Shown: one piece after another, positions 1 through 6,846 of the stretch | Numbering within the stretch: the stretch's first letter is position 1 | Layout of the letters: the number at the start of each line of letters is the position of its first letter | NCBI GenBank assembly: GCA_016932045.1 | Contig: JAFGDO010000012.1 | Location: forward strand, 68,195-104,271 | Origin: Candidatus Dojkabacteria bacterium | GTDB taxonomy: Bacteria > Patescibacteriota > Dojkabacteria > JAHIVN01 | Reading direction: 5' to 3' | Length of the DNA: 36,077 nt | The notes under the pieces: model-generated | The model's database searches: none | What the model was told of the DNA's origin: nothing | The model's input: the letters and a program-made list of their open reading frames with translations, nothing else | Program-made: the position numbers and the translations under genes

Positions 1-410
1 TCACACTGGGATGCATTGAATAGACCAAAATATAGTGGTCCGCTATAACCTGGATTGGCAAAACCAGTACGTAAAATTAAGCCGCTCCTAAATAAAGTTG
101 ATCTTGGTTTAAATAATGCCGCTATGTTATCCGGTAAATTCACTTCTTCTACTGTTTTCGTAAGGTAATACTCTTGAGGCTTAATTTTAAATATCTGTGT
201 CTCATCTTCATTGAAAGATGCTACTTCAATTGTTTCGGGAGTCTTTCTTTCATCAATTCCGATAAAACCTGAGCCCTCGAGTCTAAATAACTTGTCTAGT
301 CTTAAGTCGATAACAGTTCCTTCAGGCTCTTCTATTTCCCTTTTACTTAAATTCTGAATAATCTTTTTTTCTTTTATCAACTTTTGTATCTCGGATATAC
401 CAAGAATCAT
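1..410 (-). CDS. dCTP deaminase/dUTPase-family protein, N-terminal part (cut by window edge)
   Basis: The minus strand is open from an ATG at 408-410 to the window edge, giving 136 codons with no stop; the C-terminus lies outside. Near the N-terminus is a GTVIDLRLD segment, followed by a beta-rich stretch and the block FKPRSTLFRSGLILRTG, then FANPGYSGPLYFGLFN. This order matches the trimeric dCTP deaminase/dUTPase fold, in which the R-S/T-x-x-x-R block binds phosphates and the G-Y-x-G-P strand builds the active site. In true dCTP deaminases the strand after this reads T-L-E-L-x-N and the Glu drives deamination; here that place seems to hold Gly (YFGLFN), which is nearer to dUTPases. It would supply dUMP or limit dUTP. 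It is divergently oriented to the Mur ligase at 886. Fold assignment is fairly sure; the exact reaction is not. Confidence 0.75.
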   Translation of the reverse strand, partial: MILGISEIQKLIKEKKIIQNLSKREIEEPEGTVIDLRLDKLFRLEGSGFIGIDERKTPETIEVASFNEDETQIFKIKPQEYYLTKTVEEVNLPDNIAALFKPRSTLFRSGLILRTGFANPGYSGPLYFGLFNASQC

Positions 411-776
411 TTTTCTAGATAATTAAAAAATTAGTGATTTCTCCAAAGGGGTATCAATAATTAACCAATTAAAATTGATTATTGCATGGTGTACAATGAT
501 AATTGATAATGGCTGCCCCAAGCCATTTAAAATCACTCACGTAATACATCTACGAAGTGATTTTAGGAAGAATTTAATCGCATCTCCCACTGCTTGATAC
601 AAGGTATCAATAAATGAAGATGAACGCAAGAAAAAGATACTAGTCCTGAAAGAACTGTTGTTAAAAATGATAGAAACAAATCTGAGTTTAAATTGTGAAC
701 AAAGAAGTAATCTTTTCGTAAACGAATCGTTTGAATTGTTAGATTAGGAAGAATTTGTTATGATAAATAGTAGTTA
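411..776. other. Gene-free divergent region with hairpins and short repeats
   Basis: No credible ORF is seen on either strand; the longest short frames are about ten codons. The stretch separates two divergent genes, so it should hold their promoters. It contains a 10-bp hairpin (528-565), a 7-bp palindrome TTGATAC-AAG-GTATCAA (594-610), and a 13-bp direct repeat TTAGGAAGAATTT at 563-575 and 744-756. The string GGTATCAATAA also recurs near 450 and 603. None of these matches an RNA family that I recognise. A small regulatory RNA or an old repeat remnant are both possible. Confidence 0.5.
528..565. other. Hairpin, 10-bp outer and 4-bp inner stem
   Basis: TAAAATCACT (528-537) is perfectly complementary to AGTGATTTTA (556-565). 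Inside it CGTA (540-543) pairs with TACG (551-554) around a 7-base loop. There is no T-run after it, and it lies between divergent gene starts, so a transcription terminator is unlikely. It may be a structured RNA or a protein-binding site. Confidence 0.55.
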
Positions 777-865
777 AATAACAAATAACCAATAACTAAA
801 TTACAATAACCAAACACCAATAATCAAACAAATATGAGTTTGGATATTGGTTATTGGACATTGAT
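777..865. repeat. Inverted pair of 7-bp-period arrays upstream of the Mur ligase
   Basis: 777-832 is eight consecutive 7-mers of the type AATAACC/AATAACT/AATAATC. After a 5-base gap, 838-865 holds four 7-mers of the complementary type (TATTGGT, TATTGGA). The inner ends pair as a hairpin: the 14-mer at 815-828 matches the complement of 838-851 at 12 of 14 places. No gene lies between the arms. It ends 20 bp before the ATG at 886, so it lies in the promoter or leader of that gene. It belongs with the other 7/8-bp arrays of the window. Confidence 0.75.
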
Positions 866-885
866 TTTAAATAATGCATTAAAAT

Positions 886-2376
886 ATGGCTAACAAGAAA
901 TGGGTACACTTTATCGGCATATGTGGTGTAACTATGGCACCGCTTGCGAATATGTTTAAGAAAAAGGGCTGGTCTGTTTCAGGTTCAGATAAAGGAATAT
1001 TTCCCCCAATGAGTGATTATTTAAAAGCAAGAAAGATAGACATTCAACTTGGTTTCAAGGAAGAACATTTAACTAAAGGATATTATAGTGATAAGAGAAA
1101 AAAGCAGAAAGCATCTACGAGATGCGGGTTCGCCTCTGGCGAAAATAGGAAATACCCTGATATAGTTGTAGTTGGAAATTACATTGGATTAAATAATCCA
1201 GAATTTAGATTTGCCAAAAAGAATGATCTGCAAATAAGATCATTCCCGGAGGTACTTGAAGAACATCTGGTAAAATCAAATTCTATAGTTACAGCAGGAA
1301 CATATGGGAAGACAACAACAACCGCATTGCTTGCTTTAATACTGGAAAAAGCAGAAATGAATCCGAGTTATATGATTGGCGGTATAGCTGAGAATTTTAA
1401 GGACGGGATAAAGAATACAAGGAGTGAATGGAGTATTATTGAAGGGGATGAATATATCACAGCAAGGTTTGACCAAGTCAGTAAATTCTTTCACTACAAA
1501 CCAGAATTCTTATTATTTACTGCATGTGCATGGGATCATACGGATTTTTATAAAACTCGAGAGGATTATGTAGAGAATTTTAGGAATTTACTGAGATCAC
1601 TTCCTCATGATGGGCTTGTTGTTGCAAATAGAAGGGGAGAGAATGTTTTAGAGGTTTTGGAAGAAGCAAGATGTAAGGTAGTTACTTATGAGTTAAACAA
1701 AATAGATGAACACGTAGCCAAAGCTGATTGGTTTAATCTATCTCATAAAGAGAATAGAGAGATTGGAGAGATAATTGTTTTCAACAGACACACAAAGGAG
1801 GAATTCTCTGTTAAAACCAAGTTAATTGGTGATCATAATAGAGAAAACATTGTGGGATGCGCTGCTTTAGCTCGTGAGCTTTCAATTGATACTGAACCGA
1901 TACAGGAGGCTGTTAGCGCTTTTAAGGGAATTAAACGTAGATTGGAAGTTAGGTATTCTGAAGGAAATTTGAGAATTATTGACGATTTCGCAAGTAGTCC
2001 TTCGAAAGCTAAAGGTTCTCTTCAGGCTTTAAGGGGAGAATTTTCTGATTGGCACATAACTATCATATTTGAGCCGAATGTCGGAAATAGAACTTTTGAG
2101 TCAATGGAAATGTTTGAAAGAGCATTTGATGAAGCTGATGAAGTAATCATCCCACACCTCAAGCCAGTAAAGACAGAGAAAGGAGATAAAAGGCTATCTG
2201 GAGAAGAATTAGTAGAGAATTTGAAAAGATTTGGCTACCAAGTTAAATATATGGATAATGATATAGAACTTGTAAAATATGTAAGCGGTAAGGATGTCGG
2301 AAAGCATATTATTTGCTTTATGGGGTCGTATGGATGGAGGAGGATGATAGAGGAGGTGATTGAGAAATTCAATTGA
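886..2376 (+). CDS. mpl: Mpl-like Mur ligase (murein peptide ligase family)
   Basis: This 496-residue protein has the three-domain Mur ligase layout. There is an N-terminal Rossmann part (FIGICGVTMAPLA, residues 9-21; GSDKGIFPPMS), the ATP loop GTYGKTTTT (138-146), the central GDEY segment, and a C-terminal domain with DDFASSPSKAKGSL. The PPMS and DEY signatures point to Mpl, which joins recycled L-Ala-D-Glu-mDAP tripeptide to UDP-MurNAc, rather than MurC. Three things are odd. The usual GTHGKT His is Tyr. The usual D-[DY]-[FY]-A-H-H-P pair of histidines is Ser-Ser. About 22 extra residues (about 68-89) lie just before YPDIVVVGN and are coded by a palindromic insert. The start has no Shine-Dalgarno sequence. 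The family call is firm; the substrate is inferred. Confidence 0.85.
   Translation: MANKKWVHFIGICGVTMAPLANMFKKKGWSVSGSDKGIFPPMSDYLKARKIDIQLGFKEEHLTKGYYSDKRKKQKASTRCGFASGENRKYPDIVVVGNYIGLNNPEFRFAKKNDLQIRSFPEVLEEHLVKSNSIVTAGTYGKTTTTALLALILEKAEMNPSYMIGGIAENFKDGIKNTRSEWSIIEGDEYITARFDQVSKFFHYKPEFLLFTACAWDHTDFYKTREDYVENFRNLLRSLPHDGLVVANRRGENVLEVLEEARCKVVTYELNKIDEHVAKADWFNLSHKENREIGEIIVFNRHTKEEFSVKTKLIGDHNRENIVGCAALARELSIDTEPIQEAVSAFKGIKRRLEVRYSEGNLRIIDDFASSPSKAKGSLQALRGEFSDWHITIIFEPNVGNRTFESMEMFERAFDEADEVIIPHLKPVKTEKGDKRLSGEELVENLKRFGYQVKYMDNDIELVKYVSGKDVGKHIICFMGSYGWRRMIEEVIEKFN
1087..1152 (+). repeat. Palindromic in-frame insert inside the Mur ligase gene
   Basis: Two adjoining perfect hairpins lie here: GCATCT-ACG-AGATGC (1111-1125) and TTCGCC-TCT-GGCGAA (1129-1143). 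They code for a basic, low-complexity stretch of about 22 residues that interrupts the spacing expected between the GFKEEHL block and the PDIVVVGN strand of Mur ligases. The layout recalls the Rickettsia palindromic elements that sit in frame in genes. Its outer edges are estimated from protein spacing, not from flanking duplications. Confidence 0.55.
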
Positions 2377-2387
2377 GAATTAAAAAA

Positions 2388-2557
2388 TAGTTAGATAGCT
2401 AGATAGTTGGATAGTTAAACGGTGAAATAGTGAATAGTTTATAGCCAGGTACTGATTCCAATCTCTGGTTGGAATTGTAATGAAAAGATTTTATATTCCG
2501 GAAGTTAGTTAGTTGAGTAGTGAGATAGCCAGATGGTTAGATGGTCGGATGACTAGT
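2388..2557. repeat. Two 8-bp-period arrays, same orientation, with a hairpin between
   Basis: 2388-2449 consists of 7/8-mers of the family TAGTTAGA, TAGCTAGA, TAGTTGGA; 2505-2557 holds more, such as TAGCCAGA and TGGTTAGA. Both run in the same direction, unlike the cassettes around the four-helix genes. Between them ATTCCAA (2455-2461) pairs with TTGGAAT (2469-2475). The unit matches the arrays at 9323-9354, 9766-9813 and 30420-30480. No gene is enclosed. The leading edge, TTCAATTGAG followed by an A-rich run, is also found before the array near 30380. Confidence 0.8.
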
Positions 2558-2597
2558 AGTAAACTAGGCCTTAATTATTTTTATCAGTATATTAGTT

Positions 2598-3125
2598 ATG
2601 AGTAAATATACAATAAAATATGAACTTAAAAGAGAAGAATACATTGAGGCAAATAAACAGCTTTTTTTGAAGAGATTTTTTAGTCCACCTTTTATTATCT
2701 TAGTCATAATTCTATTTATAGCTGGGATAATGCTGATATTGAACGATTTGCCGACTATTGTGACTGAAGGTAATAAAACTACCATTAATTTTAATTCTTT
2801 TCCAACGAATTTTACTCTCGCTCTTATTGCATGGGGCATGATTCTTACTACAGTGGTAACATCAATATCAAAAGGAAGGAAAATCGCAATGCAACAAGAA
2901 AAAAGTCAAAAAGATACATTGAAGTTATTCGAAGATAGAATTGAGCATAGTACTTCAACAGGAGAAAAGGCTATAGCATTATGGAGAAGATTTAGCGATG
3001 TTATTGAAACTCGTGACTTTTACTTCTTGAAAAGAAAGGATATTCAATATTTTCAGTTTATTCCTAAAAGTGCTGTAAAAAAGGCCGAATTGGATTTCTT
3101 GAAATCTAAAATAATAAGAAAGTGA
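2598..3125 (+). CDS. YcxB-like small membrane protein
   Basis: The protein has 175 residues. A short N-terminal cytoplasmic part (YTIKYELKREEYIEANK) leads into two membrane segments, about 28-50 (FIILVIILFIAGIMLIL) and about 70-92. A C-terminal cytoplasmic domain follows with the run LKLFEDRIEHSTSTGEKAIALWRRFSDVIETRDFYFL. This order is typical of the YcxB-like family, whose function is unknown. The ATG at 2598 is preceded by TATATT about six bases upstream, as in a leaderless transcript, and has no Shine-Dalgarno sequence. Its stop overlaps the start of the next gene (GTGA), so the two are probably co-translated. Confidence 0.7.
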   Translation: MSKYTIKYELKREEYIEANKQLFLKRFFSPPFIILVIILFIAGIMLILNDLPTIVTEGNKTTINFNSFPTNFTLALIAWGMILTTVVTSISKGRKIAMQQEKSQKDTLKLFEDRIEHSTSTGEKAIALWRRFSDVIETRDFYFLKRKDIQYFQFIPKSAVKKAELDFLKSKIIRK

Positions 3126-3478
3126 AGAGAAAAATTATGATTAAAGATAGAAAAAAATCAAAACCAAAGGCAATGGGGGAATTACTGTTTGATTGGCAAT
3201 TTAGTCCTGACCGTGAAAAAAGTAGAAAGTACGTTAAACATGAATTTCAAGATTATGGTGTAAGACTAGCTCACAATCTGAATGATATTTCCCATAAATC
3301 TCTTTATATTAAACTTGCAAAAGCTGAGAAACGGGACTTGCTTGAAAAAGCCTACAGATTTGCTATAGATTACCCAGGAATGGAGGGAAAGAATAAGGGG
3401 AAATTATTTATGTGGGCTCTTGGTAAGCTTCGAAGAGGAGAGCAGTTGTATGAGAAGAAAGAAGAGATATCTAAATGA
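3122..3478 (+). CDS. Small basic protein of unknown function
   Basis: A 118-residue, lysine- and arginine-rich soluble protein with no signal peptide or membrane segment. The GTG at 3122 overlaps the stop of the YcxB-like gene by four bases; an ATG at 3137 is an alternative start five codons on. The middle part (EFQDYGVRLAHNLNDISHKSLYIKLAKAEKRDLLEKAY) looks helical, and the C-terminal part contains KGKLFMWALGKLRRGE. I do not recognise a named domain. The overlap with the preceding gene suggests one operon and perhaps a joint role. Confidence 0.65.
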   Translation: MKRKIMIKDRKKSKPKAMGELLFDWQFSPDREKSRKYVKHEFQDYGVRLAHNLNDISHKSLYIKLAKAEKRDLLEKAYRFAIDYPGMEGKNKGKLFMWALGKLRRGEQLYEKKEEISK

Positions 3479-3540
3479 TGTAGATGATAAATTACCCATT
3501 ATATAGAAATTTATATTTAAAATAATAAGGTTTAATCATC

Positions 3541-4746
3541 ATGAGCTATAAGCCTACTGAAGAAATACTAAAAAAATATGCGGATGTTCTAATAAAATTC
3601 GCCTTAAATAGTGGGAAAGGTATCAGGAGAGATGAGGTAGTTTTCCTGCAACTTTCAGAAAGTGCTAAACCTATGGCACAGCATTTAATGCTTTCTGTTC
3701 TTGAGAGAGGTGCTCATCCTATTATTCATTATTTCCCAGAGGAATTAGACAGATTTTTTTTCGAGAATGCCAGTATGAAACAGATATGCTACTTTCCCAA
3801 AAAGATGATGCTTGCGAGAGTAGCTGATGCAGATCATTTTGTAGCTATTGTATCTGAAAGTGATAAACATGAGCTTGAAGGAGTGGACAGCAGAAAAATA
3901 TTAGCAAGAAATAAAGCAGCAAAATTTTATATTGATGCAAGAAATAAAAAAGAATATGAAGGGAAGATGACCTGGACAGTTGGGCTTTATGGAACAGAAG
4001 CCGAGGCAATAGAAGCAGGTATGAGCTTAAAACAATATTGGAATCAGATCATAAAGGCATGTTTTTTGGATTTTAAAAATCCCATTGTGAAATGGAAAAA
4101 AGTAGTATCCAGACAAAAGATAATTCTGAATAAACTTAATACATTAAAGATAAAAGAATTAAGAGTGAAGGGAGAAGATGTAGATCTAAAGATAAAATTA
4201 GGTGAAAAGAGAAAATGGGTAGGAGGAGATGGAAGAAATATTCCTTCATTTGAGCTTTTTACATCGCCTGATTGGAGAGGAACAGAAGGATGGGTCAGGT
4301 TCAATCAGCCATTGTATAGGTATGGGACTCTAATAAGCGGAGTTGAGCTCGAATTTAAGAAGGGAGTAGTTGTCAAAAGCAAGGCAGTAAAAAATGAAAA
4401 ATTATTGAGAGATATGATAAAAGTAGAGAATGCAGATAAAATAGGAGAGTTTAGCCTGACAGATAAACGTTTCTCGCGAATTACAAAGTTTATGGCTGAA
4501 ACGCTTTACGATGAGAATGTTGGAGGCAGATATGGAAATTTTCACATAGCACTTGGCGCAGCTTATAAAGATTGTTTCAAAGGAAGTCCGAAGAATGTTA
4601 AGAAGAGAACATGGTTAAAGCTAGGGTACAACATCGATTGTGCTGTTCATACGGATATTATGTCTACTTCTGATAGAATTGTTACGGCAACATTAGAAAG
4701 TGGTAGGGAAAGGGTAATATACAAAGGAGGTCGTTTCCAAATCTAG
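3541..4746 (+). CDS. M29-family (thermophilic) aminopeptidase
   Basis: The length of 401 residues is usual for M29 metallo-aminopeptidases (AmpS/PepS/aminopeptidase T), which remove N-terminal residues from peptides in the cytosol using two metal ions. Visible family features are the N-terminal domain (EILKKYADVLIKFALN), the block GRNIPSFELFTSPD with a metal-binding Glu near residue 237, IGEFSL with the second Glu, AETLYDENVGGRYGNFHIALG with its His, and AVHTDIMS with the His-Asp pair. All metal ligands appear present. A weak TAAGG lies 13 bases before the ATG, too far for a good ribosome-binding site. It probably works in peptide recycling; nothing in the neighbours ties it to one substrate. 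Confidence 0.9.
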   Translation: MSYKPTEEILKKYADVLIKFALNSGKGIRRDEVVFLQLSESAKPMAQHLMLSVLERGAHPIIHYFPEELDRFFFENASMKQICYFPKKMMLARVADADHFVAIVSESDKHELEGVDSRKILARNKAAKFYIDARNKKEYEGKMTWTVGLYGTEAEAIEAGMSLKQYWNQIIKACFLDFKNPIVKWKKVVSRQKIILNKLNTLKIKELRVKGEDVDLKIKLGEKRKWVGGDGRNIPSFELFTSPDWRGTEGWVRFNQPLYRYGTLISGVELEFKKGVVVKSKAVKNEKLLRDMIKVENADKIGEFSLTDKRFSRITKFMAETLYDENVGGRYGNFHIALGAAYKDCFKGSPKNVKKRTWLKLGYNIDCAVHTDIMSTSDRIVTATLESGRERVIYKGGRFQI

Positions 4747-4913
4747 AGTAATTTGATTATCCTTAGAAATTGAAACAAAGATAATTATTTGATGTCAATA
4801 AGAATCATCCATTCCTCTTTGAAGCTCCAATTTTAGTATTTGTCTTTTCGATATTTAACTGTTATATTATCGACCTATCTAATGGTTATATATTACTATT
4901 AGGTAAATTAAAG

Positions 4914-6773
4914 ATGAAATTCAAAAACTTCTGGATATACTTATTTAATATTATAGTAACAATAATTACTGTTATCATTATTAGTGCACCATACATAAAT
5001 TTACTGAATAATGTTTTCTACGATTCTTTAAATTATAAAATTTCTCCACACAAAGAAATTCTCATTGCTGGAATTGACAGCAAAAGCTTTGAAAAGTTTG
5101 GCCCTTTGCCATGGAATGACGATGTTTTGAATGATGTTTTAAAAGTTCTAGATTCAAAGGGTGCGAAAGTAATTGCGATAGATTTGGATTTATATGAAGT
5201 CATAAAAATAAGTGAAAATTATGTAAGTTTAATTAATACTAAGAATTCACATATAGTCATAAAAGAAGATAATGGAAGCAGCAAAAAGAAAGATAGTCGC
5301 ATTCATTATAGCTCAAGTGAAATTCGGAAAGATCTAGATGGGAAAGTTAGAAGTTATATTGCTAACGAAGCCGAATCTTCTTTCCTATCAATTATATATT
5401 CGTTTTTTAGTAGTCCTGGAAAAAAAGTTATAGGTAAAGAGATAGATTTTAAATATTCAAGCAATGAATTTGATTATATAAGTTTTGCAGACGTCTATAA
5501 AAACAGTATTCATAAGAGTAAGATAAAAGATAAGATTGTTATCATTGGTTTTGTAAACACAAATAAGTGGAAATCTCTTGAAACATTTAAGTCACCTTTT
5601 GGAGAAAGTTATACAGAAATTGAGCTAGATGCAAATGTTTTAAACTCACTTCTAAAAGAGGAGTACAACGTATACATTCCCTATTACATATTTACTCCAT
5701 TCTTTATTATTGCGAATATTTCTTTTTTATTTATCTACTCAGATTCGATCAAAAAAAATTTCAATATTTTAATCGGTATTATGATTTTATTTTCCTTGTT
5801 TGGAATAGCAATATTTTATTTAGGATTTAACTGGTTTTTTGTGCAAACATATATTCTGCTTATAATTAACTACTTATACTTCACAACGTGTAATAACTGG
5901 CTCGAATTTAAAAAAAATAATCTCAATGACAAGTCATTCATGCAATATCTGATCTCCGCATATAAAGGCAGTAGCGTGTTAAAACGGAAAAAAGGAGAAT
6001 TTGAAAAAAGAATAATGACGGTAATGTTTAGTGATATCAGAGGTTTTACAAATATCTCAGAACTACTGCCACCAGATGAACTTACGCGTTTATTGAATAA
6101 ATACGTTGAGAGTATGACAGATATAATTAATGAGAACAATGGAACTGTTGATAAATTTCTTGGAGATGGAATTCTTGCATATTGGAACGCACCAAGCTAT
6201 GATGCTAATCATCAAAAGAACGCAGTAGTTACAGCATTGAAAATGCTCAGAAAGTTAACGTATTTTAATAATAAGTACTTAAAGGATTCAAATATTAAGT
6301 TCCATATAGGGGTAGGTGTGAATACAGGCGAAATAAGGATCGGCGATTTAGGTGGAAAACAAAAAAGTCAGTATACTGTACTTGGAGATAATGTAAATCT
6401 GGCTTCAAGACTTGAAAGTTTAACAAAAAAATATGGTACCGAAATCATCCTCAGTGAGAACGTTCTTAACGGTCATTCTGGGAGTAGTAGAACAATTCTA
6501 TATCGCTTACTGGATGAAGTAATTGTCAAAGGGAAATCAGTTCCGATTAAAATATATGAGCCGCTTTTGAACTCTAAAAAGAATCTTAGAATAAAAGTAG
6601 TTTATGAAAAAGCATTCAAACTATATCAGAAGGGAAGATTTGATGATGCACTTGAATTTTTTGGATTGCTGGAAGATGACAAACCTTCGGCTTTTATGAC
6701 AGAAAGAATTGGTCTAGTTAGGGACAAAAAAACCTCAACATGGAGTGGGGTATGGGCATGGAATGAAAAGTAA
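4914..6773 (+). CDS. CHASE2-domain adenylate cyclase (class III)
   Basis: The protein has 619 residues. A membrane segment near 5-30 is followed by an extracellular CHASE2-type sensor (about 30-250; LIAGIDSKSFEKFGPLPW and GAKVIAIDLDLYE are typical). Three membrane segments follow (about 258-330), then a cytoplasmic class III cyclase domain (about 365-540). The cyclase has both metal-binding aspartates (FSDIRGF near 372; GDG near 416), the Lys of VDKFLGDG that favours ATP, and the Asn and Arg of NLASRLE near 494. It therefore looks active and should make cAMP in response to an outside signal. A short helical C-terminal part (YEKAFKLYQKGRFDDALEFF) looks TPR-like. No cAMP-binding protein is in the window. 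Confidence 0.9.
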   Translation: MKFKNFWIYLFNIIVTIITVIIISAPYINLLNNVFYDSLNYKISPHKEILIAGIDSKSFEKFGPLPWNDDVLNDVLKVLDSKGAKVIAIDLDLYEVIKISENYVSLINTKNSHIVIKEDNGSSKKKDSRIHYSSSEIRKDLDGKVRSYIANEAESSFLSIIYSFFSSPGKKVIGKEIDFKYSSNEFDYISFADVYKNSIHKSKIKDKIVIIGFVNTNKWKSLETFKSPFGESYTEIELDANVLNSLLKEEYNVYIPYYIFTPFFIIANISFLFIYSDSIKKNFNILIGIMILFSLFGIAIFYLGFNWFFVQTYILLIINYLYFTTCNNWLEFKKNNLNDKSFMQYLISAYKGSSVLKRKKGEFEKRIMTVMFSDIRGFTNISELLPPDELTRLLNKYVESMTDIINENNGTVDKFLGDGILAYWNAPSYDANHQKNAVVTALKMLRKLTYFNNKYLKDSNIKFHIGVGVNTGEIRIGDLGGKQKSQYTVLGDNVNLASRLESLTKKYGTEIILSENVLNGHSGSSRTILYRLLDEVIVKGKSVPIKIYEPLLNSKKNLRIKVVYEKAFKLYQKGRFDDALEFFGLLEDDKPSAFMTERIGLVRDKKTSTWSGVWAWNEK

Positions 6774-6846
6774 GTATCTTTGTCTTTGTGACTTTTTAAT
6801 TGTATATGCGTTTTAATCTTTGTAATACTTTTTAAGTAAATTCTTA

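Noticed and set aside
528-565. Intrinsic terminator
   Set aside because: No T-run on either side, and it lies between the starts of divergent genes, not after a gene end.
2388-2557. CRISPR array
   Set aside because: Units are only 8 bp and follow each other without spacers; no cas gene is present in the window.
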